Shown here: one piece after another, positions 22,796 through 30,224 of the stretch
How the letters are laid out: each line of letters begins with the position of its first letter
How positions within the stretch are numbered: the stretch's first letter is position 1
Virus record (IMG/VR): IMGVR_UViG_3300025051_000007
Coordinates: 1 to 38,775 of that record
DNA length: 38,775 nucleotides
Reading direction: 5' to 3' (one strand)
Source of the DNA: a virus
Made by a program: the position numbers and the translations under genes
The notes under the pieces: generated by a model
Seen by the model: only the letters and a program-made list of their open reading frames with translations
Told to the model about the DNA's origin: nothing
Databases searched by the model: none

Positions 22796-23767
22796 CTACA
22801 CCGGGGCGCCCATGCTCCGGTGCTTGGCGGATACAAGCTGTTGGATCTGCTGGAACACCTTGTTGTGTTCCGGGTGCGCGCCGTTCTGATACGCCGGGCT
22901 CTTGGTCAGCGCCGCAATCTGCTGGTCAATCCCTGCCTGGGCCGCCGCCTGGCCGACCGCCGTATCCTCCGACACAGCGTCGGCGTACCGGATCATGGCC
23001 CGCACCAGTACGGGATGATTCGCCACGCCCGCCTGCGTCAGCAGGTCGGCGAGGCCGGCGTGATCCGGGCGCCGGAACACGGCTGCCACCTTCTGCAGCT
23101 TGCCGTCCGTGGCGGACCCGAACTCCTTGGTCAAGGCCTCCATGGTCTGGCGCGACAGGTCAACCTGTGCCTGTGCGGCCGCCGTCTGCGCCTCGTTGAA
23201 TTTCGTCATTTCGTGCCGCATGTGCTCACCCATAACCGTCTCGTACTGCTTCTGGGTCAGCCCGGCCGCGTGCGCCTTGACTGCGAACGCCGCCACGTCC
23301 TCTGTCTTCAGCGTGAAGCCGTCGGGGGGCGTGACCTTGTAGTCTTCCGGCTTTGGCGGCCGGCCAAGTCCGTCCCACACCTTGCCCCACGCCTCGGGCG
23401 TCGCGTCCGGCTCGGGCAGGATCAGGCCTTTCTTACCGATCGCGGTCTGCGCCTCGTTGAACCCCTTGGCGAACTCCTCAATGGTCGCGTACCGCTTCAC
23501 CTTGTCGGTGACCACGTCCTGGGGCAGGCTCGCATACCAGGGGCTTGCGCCCTGGGCGCCAGGCTGGCCAGTGCCCAACGCGCCGGCCGCCGCCGCGGAC
23601 CCCGCACCCGTAGTCGGGGGCGTGGTTGTGCCGGGCGTGCCGCCGCCGTTAAGCAGGGATGGCGCCACGGGGGGCGTCAGGGGCGGGGCTTGACCCGCTC
23701 CCGCCGTGCCCGCCGGGGCCTGGCCTGGGGTTGTCGTTGTTCCGCTCACTGGGGATCCTGCTGCCAT
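22796..23767 (-). CDS. Capsid scaffolding protein
   Basis: A 323-aa, strongly acidic to neutral protein: a low-complexity Gly/Thr/Pro/Ala head (residues 1-80), then YATIEEFAKGFNEAQTAIGK, a segment common to podovirus scaffold (gp9-like) proteins, a proline-rich stretch GRPPKPEDYKVTPPDG and a long alpha-helical C-terminal half. Scaffolds guide procapsid assembly and leave before packaging. It lies between portal/Bbp19 and capsid, as expected. The start at 23767 has CAGGAGG eight bases upstream. The first 119 bases overlap the end of the Bbp19-like gene in another frame. Confidence 0.85.
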   Translation of the reverse strand: MAAGSPVSGTTTTPGQAPAGTAGAGQAPPLTPPVAPSLLNGGGTPGTTTPPTTGAGSAAAAGALGTGQPGAQGASPWYASLPQDVVTDKVKRYATIEEFAKGFNEAQTAIGKKGLILPEPDATPEAWGKVWDGLGRPPKPEDYKVTPPDGFTLKTEDVAAFAVKAHAAGLTQKQYETVMGEHMRHEMTKFNEAQTAAAQAQVDLSRQTMEALTKEFGSATDGKLQKVAAVFRRPDHAGLADLLTQAGVANHPVLVRAMIRYADAVSEDTAVGQAAAQAGIDQQIAALTKSPAYQNGAHPEHNKVFQQIQQLVSAKHRSMGAPV

Positions 23768-24008
23768 TGACTACCTCCTGTAGATACAGACCGATCGCTC
23801 GTCGCCCCTCGTTGAACGCCGTCAGCCGCTCGCTGTCAGCCGCAAAGCTTAGCCTGCTCACGCCGCACGCGTCCCGGGTCAGCTCCTCCAGGACCTTCCG
23901 TCCCTCGGGACTGCCCAGGAACACCGCACGGTACAGTGCCGTACGCGCCTGCTCACGCGCCATGATCGCGGCGCGCTTCTCGTCCCGACGTTTCTGGCCC
24001 TGGCTCAT
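23649..24008 (-). CDS. Bbp19-like small phage protein
   Basis: A 119-aa protein. The core (about residues 22-85) contains ALYRAVFLGSPEGRKVLEEL and FNEGRRAIGLYLQEVVNG, i.e. F-x-x-x-x-G-x-x-VL-x-x-L followed by EGRR-x-[IV], which is the pattern of the Bbp19 domain named after a protein of phage BPP-1. Its role is not established; it is regularly encoded between portal and scaffold. Its ATG overlaps the portal stop (ATGA). The last 40 residues are Gly/Pro/Ser-rich and overlap the scaffold gene by 119 bases in another frame, so this tail may be the by-product of a lost stop codon. Confidence 0.72.
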   Translation of the reverse strand: MSQGQKRRDEKRAAIMAREQARTALYRAVFLGSPEGRKVLEELTRDACGVSRLSFAADSERLTAFNEGRRAIGLYLQEVVNGSRIPSERNNDNPRPGPGGHGGSGSSPAPDAPRGAIPA

Positions 24009-25672
24009 GCGCCTGCACCCCCGCCGGTAAATTGCGCCAGCATGCTGCCCGGCTGCAACGGTTGCGTCACGTCGACAGGCTTGACCTTCTCGGCCAGCAT
24101 GGCCGCCTTCTGCTGTTCCTCCGCGGCCGCCTGCATGCCGGCGCGGTACTTGTCCGTCTCGCGCGGACTCCGCAGCATCTTCATGGGCACGCGGCGATTG
24201 TGCGCCAGCGCGCGGTACACCTCGTCCTGGTTCACTGTCGCCCGCAGGTCAGGGAACTGCGCGAACAGCGCCTGGACCTCCCCGATCTGCGTCAGCGCGG
24301 CCATGATGTTGTTCGTCTCGACATCCGCCAGGCGCGCGTCAAGGCGCGTCTGGTAGTCGACTTCATAGGTCCGGCCCTTCAGTACGGCCGGCGGCTCGGA
24401 CAACAGGCCCGCCTCGGCCAGCAGCGACACACAACGGATGATCAGCGGCGCGAACAGTTCGGACTGCAGACGGTTCACCATGGGGCTGATCGCCTGGATC
24501 TTCTCGCTTACCAGTTCCGCGACCTCGGTCGCGGTCTTCGCCGGCCCGCCGGTCTGACCCTCAAGCGCCAGGAACAGGTCGACGAAGAACGCCTCGCGAA
24601 CCGCCTGTTCTTTCCGGTTCAGGAAGTATTCGCCGATCTGCGCATTCCCGCCCGACTCGAACAGCACGGGCTTGCCGCCGCGCGTTGGGTCGTAGTAGTT
24701 CACCCGGCCAGGCCGCAGGTCCACGATCTCCGCCGCCTCACGGTCAGGCATGAACACGGGCGGGACCATGGCCATCTCGACCGCGTCGATCCAGTCATTG
24801 CTGGCGCGTTCGATCTGCCGTAGGTCGCCAAGCGCTTCCATGGCCGGACTGCGCCCGTACGTCTCACCGTCGCGCTTGTAGCAGCGCGGCACGGCAAACG
24901 GCCAGGTCGCGAAGCCGCCCTCGCGGCACACCTGGTCCCCGTCCAGTTCCATGTACACGCTCGCCCACGGCATGTCCTTGGACCCGGCCGACTCCTTGCC
25001 GGCCTGACCCGGACGGCGGTACACTGCGTGCAGGAACTGGGCCTTGGCCGTGTTCCCCTCGGGCTGGTGCACCTTGTCGCGGAGCTTGGCGGACAGGTGT
25101 TCGCTGCCGAACTCCAGCGCCGCCTGGCGCGCCGTGAAACTGAACTCGCGGTACACGCCGTCCACAATCCCGTCCGGCCCCTCCGTGATGTACACGCCGC
25201 GAATGGAGTAGTGGCGGAAGTTCAGGCGCGCCGCTGCGTCACGACGCGTCAGTTCGATGAAGATAGGCGAGGTGCCGAAGATGGCAAAGTTGTGCAGCAG
25301 TTCCTGAAGTTCAAGGCTGAAGTTGCTTGCGGCCAGAGACTTCAGGACTCGGTCCGTGCTCGCGTCCATCCACTCGCGGACTTCGCTCTGTTCGTTCAGC
25401 TGCTCGTCCGTCGCGCGCAACCGGAACCACTGGGCGCCCGGAGACACCGTGTTGCTGAACAGGCCCGCGGCCAGGAGCCGCGCACACCGGATCCCTACTG
25501 ACTCGCTCGGGTACGCGTGCTCCAGGCCTTCCGTTGTCCCGCCGGCCTCCGGGATGGAGGCTTCGTCGGGGAGTGTGTACTGCGCGACCTGCCGGTACAG
25601 GGCGTCAAACGGCGCGCGTTCAGACTTGAGCTGGTCGAACGTCTCGCGGATCGTCTTGGCGTCCTCGGCCAT
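24005..25672 (-). CDS. Portal protein (head-tail connector)
   Basis: A 555-aa protein that matches podovirus head-to-tail connectors: an early segment LPDEASIPEAGGTTEGLEHA, then GIRCARLLAAGLFSNTVSPG followed by W-F-x-L, and later GRSPAMEALGDLRQIERASN and EVAELVSEKIQAISPMVNRL. All are recognisable landmarks of the family. Twelve copies form the ring through which DNA is packaged and ejected. The start at 25672 has GGAG eight bases upstream. The C-terminal 60 residues are Ala/Gln/Lys-rich, as is usual for the crown or barrel helix. It ends in an ATGA overlap with the Bbp19-like gene. Confidence 0.9.
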   Translation of the reverse strand: MAEDAKTIRETFDQLKSERAPFDALYRQVAQYTLPDEASIPEAGGTTEGLEHAYPSESVGIRCARLLAAGLFSNTVSPGAQWFRLRATDEQLNEQSEVREWMDASTDRVLKSLAASNFSLELQELLHNFAIFGTSPIFIELTRRDAAARLNFRHYSIRGVYITEGPDGIVDGVYREFSFTARQAALEFGSEHLSAKLRDKVHQPEGNTAKAQFLHAVYRRPGQAGKESAGSKDMPWASVYMELDGDQVCREGGFATWPFAVPRCYKRDGETYGRSPAMEALGDLRQIERASNDWIDAVEMAMVPPVFMPDREAAEIVDLRPGRVNYYDPTRGGKPVLFESGGNAQIGEYFLNRKEQAVREAFFVDLFLALEGQTGGPAKTATEVAELVSEKIQAISPMVNRLQSELFAPLIIRCVSLLAEAGLLSEPPAVLKGRTYEVDYQTRLDARLADVETNNIMAALTQIGEVQALFAQFPDLRATVNQDEVYRALAHNRRVPMKMLRSPRETDKYRAGMQAAAEEQQKAAMLAEKVKPVDVTQPLQPGSMLAQFTGGGAGA

Positions 25673-26327
25673 GCTGCGTACTCCGCTCCGTGTGGGCTAC
25701 TGACCCAGCATCGTCTTGCCTTGCGTCGCCTGGGTGATCGGGGTCAGGAAGGTGGATTCGCGGTTGTACCGATGCACCAGTCGCCGCCGCTCGTTGTCCA
25801 CGGCCGCCTGCGTCGTGGCGGTCTCCACCTCCACTGGCGCCACCGCCGGCTTGACTGCCGGTGCTTTCCCGCCGCCGCCGCCGCCACCCATGGTACTCTC
25901 CTCCACTCTCCCGGACCTCGAATCCCAGCAGTCCCGCGAAACGCGCGACTGCCGCGCGTCTTGTATGAATGTACAACGTATGCAGCGGTGTTGTCAAGTA
26001 AATGGCTTGTAGAAACGTCCGACCAGCCGCCAAAGCCGCGCGCTCCGGAACGTGCGGCAACCGGCAGAAGTGCGCCCAGCACGAGTACGTGCCGCCGACG
26101 TCGGGCATGAAGTGCGTGAAAATCGCGTATCCACCGAGCCGCCCCGTGTCCGAGTCATACGCCGCCCACACATGTGCGCGCGCGCCGACCCAGTCCATCC
26201 AGGTCGGAAGCCGCTCCGCGTCAAGCTCGTATAGCAGATCCGCCCAATTGTAGTGTTCCGCAACCTCCAGGTACATCCCCCCGAGTACCGCCCGGTCCGT
26301 CTCCAGCCGCCATGTGAATCGCGCCAT
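25620..26327 (-). CDS. GNAT-like acetyltransferase ORF with over-extended C-terminus
   Basis: A 235-aa frame. The first about 148 residues look like a real GNAT-type fold: EVAEHYNWADLLYELDAERL, then a beta hairpin region GGYAIFTHFMPDVGG, and a late segment ARFAGLLGFEVRESGGEYHG that matches the usual final strands (A-x-x-F-x-x-x-LGF). Similar proteins are found near portal genes in podoviruses. The remaining 85 residues are Arg/Gly/Ser/Asp-rich and overlap the whole small glycine-rich gene and 53 bases of portal; they look like non-coding read-through. A slip in the GGC-repeat at about 25875-25888 or a lost stop could explain this. The start at 26327 has GGAGAGG. The acetyl-CoA loop is not clear, so the enzyme call is tentative. 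Confidence 0.55.
   Translation of the reverse strand: MARFTWRLETDRAVLGGMYLEVAEHYNWADLLYELDAERLPTWMDWVGARAHVWAAYDSDTGRLGGYAIFTHFMPDVGGTYSCWAHFCRLPHVPERAALAAGRTFLQAIYLTTPLHTLYIHTRRAAVARFAGLLGFEVRESGGEYHGWRRRRRESTGSQAGGGASGGGDRHDAGGRGQRAAATGASVQPRIHLPDPDHPGDARQDDAGSVAHTERSTQHGRGRQDDPRDVRPAQV
25697..25891 (-). CDS. Small glycine-rich phage protein upstream of portal
   Basis: A 64-aa protein that begins MGGGGGGGKAPAVKPAV, has a charged helix (VDNERRRLVHRYNRES) and ends TQATQGKTMLGQ. Small proteins with R-R-x-x-x-x-S-T-x-L-T-x-x-x-x-GKT-x-LG endings are common immediately before portal genes in podoviruses; their function is unknown. The start at 25891 has GGAGGA eight bases upstream. It lies entirely inside the longer acetyltransferase-like frame described next, in a different reading frame, and I regard this smaller gene as the well-supported one in the overlap. 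Confidence 0.7.
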   Translation of the reverse strand: MGGGGGGGKAPAVKPAVAPVEVETATTQAAVDNERRRLVHRYNRESTFLTPITQATQGKTMLGQ

Positions 26328-26349
26328 GCCTTACACCTCTCCGCTCATC

Positions 26350-26368
26350 CCACGGGCTTGTCCCGTGG
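26350..26368 (-). repeat. Hairpin element family, copy 1
   Basis: A perfect 7-bp stem, CCACGGG-CTTGT-CCCGTGG as read on the plus strand. It lies 37 bp after the stop of the 92-aa gene and 22 bp before the start of the acetyltransferase ORF, just upstream of its ribosome binding site. Confidence 0.85.
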
Positions 26369-26404
26369 TCCTGCCATCTATCTGGCCAAAAGTACGGCTG
26401 CCGT

Positions 26405-26683
26405 CTATACAGTGTTCTGCTCCATCACCAGCACGTCAAACCCGCCGTCCTGGCGGGACCTGACCGAAAACCGAGTCGTGGCGTCCTCGACCCCGGCGGC
26501 CATGGCGATGCAGTATCTGTCTTCGGTGCTGAGCGAGTCGTGGTGGTGTCCCCACAGTGTCTGAGCGCGTCGCACGCACCGTAGGCGCTCCTGAAATCGG
26601 AGACACAGACACGTCAACAACAATTCGTCAGCAGAACAAGGCGGCTGCACGGGACCGCTTACTGTGCTGGTGGTTGCGTCCAT
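26405..26683 (-). CDS. Small phage protein of unknown function (92 aa)
   Basis: A 92-aa protein starting MDATTSTVSGPVQPPCSADE, then a Cys/Arg/His-rich middle (LLLTCLCLRFQERLRCVRR) and a beta-rich end (ATTRFSVRSRQDGGFDVLVM). I recognise no family. The start at 26683 has GGAG five bases upstream, the same arrangement as the next gene, and the codons for GPVQPPCSA are a 28-bp exact copy of a segment in that neighbour. The two genes are two bases apart, so they are probably translated together. It is a small accessory gene of the kind found between structural and packaging genes. Confidence 0.5.
   Translation of the reverse strand: MDATTSTVSGPVQPPCSADELLLTCLCLRFQERLRCVRRAQTLWGHHHDSLSTEDRYCIAMAAGVEDATTRFSVRSRQDGGFDVLVMEQNTV
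26631..26658. repeat. 28-bp direct repeat, copy 1 of 2
   Basis: The same 28 bases occur at 26909-26936. Both copies encode GPVQPPCSA near the N-terminus of two neighbouring small proteins. The flanks of the two copies are also related: each is followed about 25-60 bp on by CATGGT(C/T)ACTCCT and a GGCCCGTGAGCC segment. Confidence 0.85.
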
Positions 26684-26685
26684 GG

Positions 26686-26991
26686 TCACTCCTGTCGCGG
26701 CCCGTGAGCCTGGGTGTTCTGCCCGTCCAACATTCTGGCCGCCGCGTCGAGTTCCATCCACCCGAGTACCGGCCCCTCCAGTTCCGCGCCGTCGGCGCCA
26801 CACCACACCTCGCCATCGTGGAAGGCGGGCCAGATCGGGTATTCGTCGCCGCTGCACCGAATGAGGACGGTCATGTCCGCGTCCGGCAGTTGGTCCCGGA
26901 CCCAACCCGCAGAACAAGGCGGCTGCACGGGACCGCGAGCGGTCCTCGCTCCGAATGTCGTGCACAGGTCTTTGCTCATCGCGTCATCCAT
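26686..26991 (-). CDS. DUF551-like small phage protein
   Basis: A 101-aa protein. Residues 29-85 read WVRDQLPDADMTVLIRCSGD, then PIWPAFHDGEVWCGADGAEL and a terminal GPVLGWMELDAAA. This follows the DUF551 plan (W-[IV]-x-x-x-x-LP-x-x-x-x-V-L-V, then a D-G-x-W, then V-T-H-W-x-x-L-P), although the usual H-W is replaced by G-W. DUF551 proteins are small phage or prophage proteins of unknown function. The start at 26991 has GGAG five bases upstream. The N-terminal 28 residues carry the second copy of the 28-bp repeat. Confidence 0.6.
   Translation of the reverse strand: MDDAMSKDLCTTFGARTARGPVQPPCSAGWVRDQLPDADMTVLIRCSGDEYPIWPAFHDGEVWCGADGAELEGPVLGWMELDAAARMLDGQNTQAHGPRQE
26909..26936. repeat. 28-bp direct repeat, copy 2 of 2
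   Basis: Exact copy of 26631-26658, inside the DUF551-like gene. See that entry for the shared flanks. Confidence 0.85.
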
Positions 26992-26999
26992 GGTTACTC

Positions 27000-27386
27000 C
27001 TAGCGGCCCGTGAGCCCGGTGTTGTGCGGCCGCACCTCGCGGTTACATCTGCGGCACCGCGCATCCGGGTGGCGGTCGGGGTGGTAGCACTCGCGCGGGG
27101 TCGAGGAGGAGTAGCGCGCGTTCTCATTGACCCACCAGACGAAATGGCCACAACCACAAACGCACAACAAGGGCGCTGCAGCGGACGGGGTACCGCCGAT
27201 GAGCCCGGTGTTGTGTGGGACAGGCTCGACTAGTTGGCACCCGCATTCCCCGCAGACCGGGTACCCGTCGGGGAAGTCGGCATCGTCCAGGATCTCGCGC
27301 GCCGGGCCGATGTTCCTGCAGGACAGACACCGCACGACCTCAATCACGTGTCCATCAGCGTCACAGATTTCGATGTCTTCGTCCAT
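27000..27386 (-). CDS. Zinc-ribbon protein, apparently two fused modules
   Basis: A 128-aa protein with two Cys clusters. The first is CLSCRN near residue 22 and CGECGC near residue 45; the second is CVCGCGHF near residue 75, then CYHPDRHPDARCRRC near 100. Both look like zinc knuckles or ribbons. A segment HNTGLIGGTPSA (about residues 57-68) separates them and is encoded by a repeat that elsewhere lies at gene ends (27412-27462, and in part 27011-27026 at this gene's own stop, encoding HNTGLTGR). This suggests that two small genes became fused through a read-through spacer. The start MDEDIEICDADG at 27386 has only a weak AAAGG ribosome binding site. Function unknown; DNA or RNA binding is possible. 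Confidence 0.6.
   Translation of the reverse strand: MDEDIEICDADGHVIEVVRCLSCRNIGPAREILDDADFPDGYPVCGECGCQLVEPVPHNTGLIGGTPSAAAPLLCVCGCGHFVWWVNENARYSSSTPRECYHPDRHPDARCRRCNREVRPHNTGLTGR
27163..27215. repeat. Gene-end repeat, copy B (inside zinc-ribbon gene)
   Basis: About 53 bp closely related to 27412-27462 (shared core CAGCGGACGG, GTACCGCCG and CCCGGTGTT). A shorter copy, TGAGCCCGGTGTTGTG, is at 27011-27026, and a diverged one at about 26698-26722. Here it is read as HNTGLIGGTPSA. Confidence 0.75.
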
Positions 27387-27411
27387 CGTCAGTCGCCTTT
27401 CGATTCGGAAG

Positions 27412-27462
27412 CACAACCAGCGGCTTCAGCGGACGGTGTACCGCCGCTGATCCCGGTGTTAT
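27412..27462. repeat. Gene-end repeat, copy C (after terminase)
   Basis: About 51 bp, roughly 80% identical by eye to 27163-27215. The terminase stop codon (27459-27461) lies at its right end, so most of this copy is the intergenic spacer before the zinc-ribbon gene. Confidence 0.75.
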
Positions 27463-28838
27463 CTCCCTCGCAGCACACTGATCGACCGTGGCGCGAGGAT
27501 CCGCACGCCCGCCCGTTGCGTCAGCACGGTTTGCGCCTGGGCCGGCCCGGCCGGTCTGTCGCGTTGCGGTCTCAGTTCGGCCAAGGCCCAGTACCGCGCC
27601 GCGTCCATGGCATGGTTGAACTTGTCTATCGGGTCCGGGAGCCACACTCCCGTGGCGCGGTTCCGGTCCCAGGTGTAGTTCTCAATCTCGATCTGCACAT
27701 TCTGACTGCCCATCCAGACGTGAATCCGCCGCCGCCGAAGCAGGTCAATCCCGTGCCGGATACTGTCCGGGCTCTTCACGGTCGGGACCACGTTGTATCC
27801 GGCCAGCGTCAGGTCTCGGCAACTCTCTGGCTCTGCGGACTCCGCGTGTATGCGCAACTTCTTGTCCACGCCAGCCGCCTCCAGGCGCGCTTCCAGGCTC
27901 GGTTCGCTGGGTTTCGAGACGTTCCGTGTCACCAGCAGGCCCGTTTCGTACACCACTTCCCGCAGCCATAGGTCATGCTGGAACAGCGCGCACTCAACCA
28001 CCGCCGTGGGATCCTCTGAGTACCCGAAGTCCAGGCCGTACCCGTACCGCTGACAGTTCATCCGGTCGGGCCAGGTCTCGACCTTGTCCCACAACTTGTA
28101 AATCACACCCTCACGCCGGCCGCGCTTGCCCAGCCCGTAGACCGTCCAGTGCCATTCATCGGCCGTGCCGCGGGCAATGTTCCGCGCGGTCGGCTCGAAA
28201 CTCTCAATCTCCGCAATCTGTTCCGGGCTCAGGAACGGGTTGTCCCTGTATGTGGTGTGGCAGTAACTGAACTCGCCGGTACGCGTCATGACCCGCTCGA
28301 AGACCCAGTGCTGGGTAAGGGACGGGTTGAAGTCCAGAATTCGCAACTTGCTTGTGCGCTGCGTGAGCTGCTTCCACGCGTCGTAGCTCTGCTCCATGAC
28401 CTCGTTCAGCCATAGGATGTCGATCTGCGGGCCGTGTAACTTGGTCACGTCGCTGGTGCCGCCAAACTCCAGGATGCTCCCGTGCTTCCATTCGTACTTC
28501 TTCAGTGTCCCATTCCAACACGTCGAATCCCAGCATTCCATCAGGCCCATGATGGTCTTGAAGTCGCGCACCACGCTGCGCTCGCACGTGCGGCCGTCGT
28601 TGCGGCCGCAGAAGCAGACCAGTCGTTCTTCCGATAGGCTCGCGATCAGGTACATCAGGATCGCCCACGTCTTCCCGGAGCGCGTCGAGCCCTCGAGGAT
28701 CACAATCGGGCGCGTGTTCTCGATCAGCGTCAGGTACGACCTGGTCGCCTCGAGTTGGGTCAGTTCAACTTGTGGGCTGGTGTCCGTCGCGTGTCTCCTG
28801 GTCTTCCGGTTCCGATACAGGCGCGGGCGCCGGCGCAT
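27459..28838 (-). CDS. terL: Terminase large subunit
   Basis: The packaging motor and nuclease. The ATPase part has Walker A GSTRSGKTW, Walker B IDILWLNEV with the catalytic Glu, and a coupling segment RILDFNPSLTQHWVF. The nuclease part has GLDFGYSEDPTAVV (first acidic residue) and a late DPIDKFNHAMDAARYWA with the final Asp. The true start is unclear: the conserved domain begins at about LTQLEATRSYLTLIENTRPI (near 28763), where no ATG, GTG or TTG is in frame. ATG 28838 is the nearest upstream ATG but has no ribosome binding site and overlaps terS by 74 bases; CTG 28763, overlapping the terS stop region, is the main alternative. From 28838 the product has 459 aa, a normal size for the family. 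Confidence 0.88.
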   Translation of the reverse strand: MRRRPRLYRNRKTRRHATDTSPQVELTQLEATRSYLTLIENTRPIVILEGSTRSGKTWAILMYLIASLSEERLVCFCGRNDGRTCERSVVRDFKTIMGLMECWDSTCWNGTLKKYEWKHGSILEFGGTSDVTKLHGPQIDILWLNEVMEQSYDAWKQLTQRTSKLRILDFNPSLTQHWVFERVMTRTGEFSYCHTTYRDNPFLSPEQIAEIESFEPTARNIARGTADEWHWTVYGLGKRGRREGVIYKLWDKVETWPDRMNCQRYGYGLDFGYSEDPTAVVECALFQHDLWLREVVYETGLLVTRNVSKPSEPSLEARLEAAGVDKKLRIHAESAEPESCRDLTLAGYNVVPTVKSPDSIRHGIDLLRRRRIHVWMGSQNVQIEIENYTWDRNRATGVWLPDPIDKFNHAMDAARYWALAELRPQRDRPAGPAQAQTVLTQRAGVRILAPRSISVLRGR

Positions 28839-29331
28839 CTGGCGGGCGCGGGCGTACAAAGAAACGCACCTCCTTGCGCACGCGGCCGGATACCTGGTGC
28901 TTCTCCGCTGCGTGGTAGCCGCGCATGTTCGCCAGCTCATGCGCCGCCCCGACCGGATCCCGGAGCTTGACCCGCACCCGCTGTCCGGCCGGCGTGTCCT
29001 CAATCGTCACTTCCTGGACCCCGGGCGACGTCAGGTCTTCAAGCTTGACGCTGCCGTCCGGCCGTACGTAGTGCGCCAGTTTGCACCGGATAACGTTTGT
29101 TAGCATACGGCATACCTCGTCATGCGTCGCAATCGCGTCGGATTCTGACTGCTTTCGGAGCCGTTCCAGCTCGGCCTGGATGTTAGGTTTTGTTAGGAGC
29201 TGGCTCGCCGTTACCCTCGCGGACTTGACGGCATATCCGGCGCGGATCGCGGCGCGGCTGCCGTTGCCGTCTATCAGGTGCTCGCAGCAGAAGCGCTGCT
29301 CTTTTGCGGTCAGTTCGCGTTGGTCAGACAT
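28765..29331 (-). CDS. terS: Terminase small subunit
   Basis: A 188-aa DNA-recognition subunit. Residues 1-50 (MSDQRELTAKEQRFCCEHLI, then NGSRAAIRAGYAVKSARVTA and SQLLTKPNIQAELERL) give the standard terminase_2 HTH: LT-x-K-E-x-x-F-C, N-x-x-x-A-A-x-R-AGY, and A-x-x-LL-x-x-P. The middle holds a beta-rich oligomerisation region (KLEDLTSPGVQEVTIEDTPA) and the C-terminus is Pro/Ala/Glu-rich. The start at 29331 overlaps the end of the 83-aa gene by eight bases. It lies directly upstream of terL, as usual. Confidence 0.87.
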   Translation of the reverse strand: MSDQRELTAKEQRFCCEHLIDGNGSRAAIRAGYAVKSARVTASQLLTKPNIQAELERLRKQSESDAIATHDEVCRMLTNVIRCKLAHYVRPDGSVKLEDLTSPGVQEVTIEDTPAGQRVRVKLRDPVGAAHELANMRGYHAAEKHQVSGRVRKEVRFFVRPRPPDAPAPAPVSEPEDQETRDGHQPTS

Positions 29332-29575
29332 GCTGACATTCCTTCGCCTGTTCGGCACGGCGCCGCAGTGTCCATTCGCTCTCGAACTTCAGCATGAACA
29401 GGCCCGGCCCCGTCACGCCGTCAACCTCGCGAGGTCCGTACTCGCGCATCAGCGCGATGACCTTACCGGTGTCGGTCTGGCCGGCCGCGTCCACGGTCAC
29501 GCCCGCCGTGTCAACCGTGATGGTCAGCCGACCCGCCGCCAGTCGTTCCCGCCATTCGATCAACTCACGCAACAT
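29324..29575 (-). CDS. Small phage protein upstream of terminase (83 aa)
   Basis: An 83-aa protein: MLRELIEWRERLAAGRLTIT, a beta-rich middle (VDTAGVTVDAAGQTDTGKVI) and a basic, Gln/Glu-rich end (SEWTLRRRAEQAKECQHV). I recognise no family. The start at 29575 has GGAGGA nine bases upstream, directly downstream of hairpin copy 2, which itself abuts the stop of the methyltransferase gene. The gene overlaps terS by eight bases. Its position suggests a role in packaging or its regulation, but nothing in the sequence shows this. Confidence 0.55.
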   Translation of the reverse strand: MLRELIEWRERLAAGRLTITVDTAGVTVDAAGQTDTGKVIALMREYGPREVDGVTGPGLFMLKFESEWTLRRRAEQAKECQHV

Positions 29576-29593
29576 CCGTCTGGATCCTCCATC

Positions 29594-29612
29594 CCACGGG
29601 CTTGCCCCGTGG
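29594..29612 (-). repeat. Hairpin element family, copy 2
   Basis: CCACGGG-CTTGC-CCCGTGG on the plus strand. On the transcribed strand it begins at the base right after the stop codon of the methyltransferase gene (29613-29615) and ends 19 bp before the start of the 83-aa gene, just before its GGAGGA. Confidence 0.9.
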
Positions 29613-30224
29613 TCATGCCAGTCGATACCAAGCACCGATGCGGCCGGCGAACATGGCGCGAGGCCATTCGGTAATGACACCGTTCTGCCTCATAGCCCGC
29701 CACAGTGCATCTTGTACATCCGGCCACGGCTGGTACTCCGGCACGGTCCGGAAGTCGTGCAGCACGAGGATCCCGCCGGGCTGCACCAGCCGCATAGCCT
29801 GGCGGATATCCGCGTCAACCGCCGGGCTGCAATGGTCGCCGTCCAGGAACACCAGCTTGGCAGACCTGTCCGACAGCGTCGGCAACACCAGCTCGCTCAG
29901 TCCGGGCGCTACCGTCACGCCAGGCCGGAACGGCTCCAGGTACCGGTGCAGGTGCGCGGTCACGTCATCGCCCAACTGCGCCGTGGGCTTCGGCTCGCTC
30001 GCGTCCAGCATCCACTGGACTACGGGCCCGCCGCAATCGATCGTCGTCACGTGCCCCCCTGCCGTCAGGAGTACGGTCGACTTCCCGAACAGCGCCCCAA
30101 CCTCCACAATGTCACCCGGATGGCTCCGGACCTCCAGGGCCAGCGCCAACAGCGCCGCCATCTCGATCTGCGACAGACACCCGGGTATCGTCTCCGCCAG
30201 TGCCAGCAGTTCACTCGGTCGCAT
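29613..30224 (-). CDS. Class I SAM-dependent methyltransferase
   Basis: A 203-aa protein. Motif I is IVEVGALFGKSTVLL (E-V-G-x-x-x-G-x-S), followed by VTTIDCGGP (acidic residue for the ribose), and later SAKLVFLDGDHC with the D-G-D-H that marks the class I enzymes close to Methyltransf_24, then GGILVLHDF. The target is not shown by the sequence; members modify sugars, peptides and small molecules. I use ATG 30224, which begins MRPSELLALAETIPG; it overlaps the end of the radical-SAM/glycosyltransferase gene by 14 bases, so both are probably translated together and act in one modification pathway. The upstream in-frame extension (to 30302) is Arg-rich antisense-like sequence. Confidence 0.8.
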   Translation of the reverse strand: MRPSELLALAETIPGCLSQIEMAALLALALEVRSHPGDIVEVGALFGKSTVLLTAGGHVTTIDCGGPVVQWMLDASEPKPTAQLGDDVTAHLHRYLEPFRPGVTVAPGLSELVLPTLSDRSAKLVFLDGDHCSPAVDADIRQAMRLVQPGGILVLHDFRTVPEYQPWPDVQDALWRAMRQNGVITEWPRAMFAGRIGAWYRLA

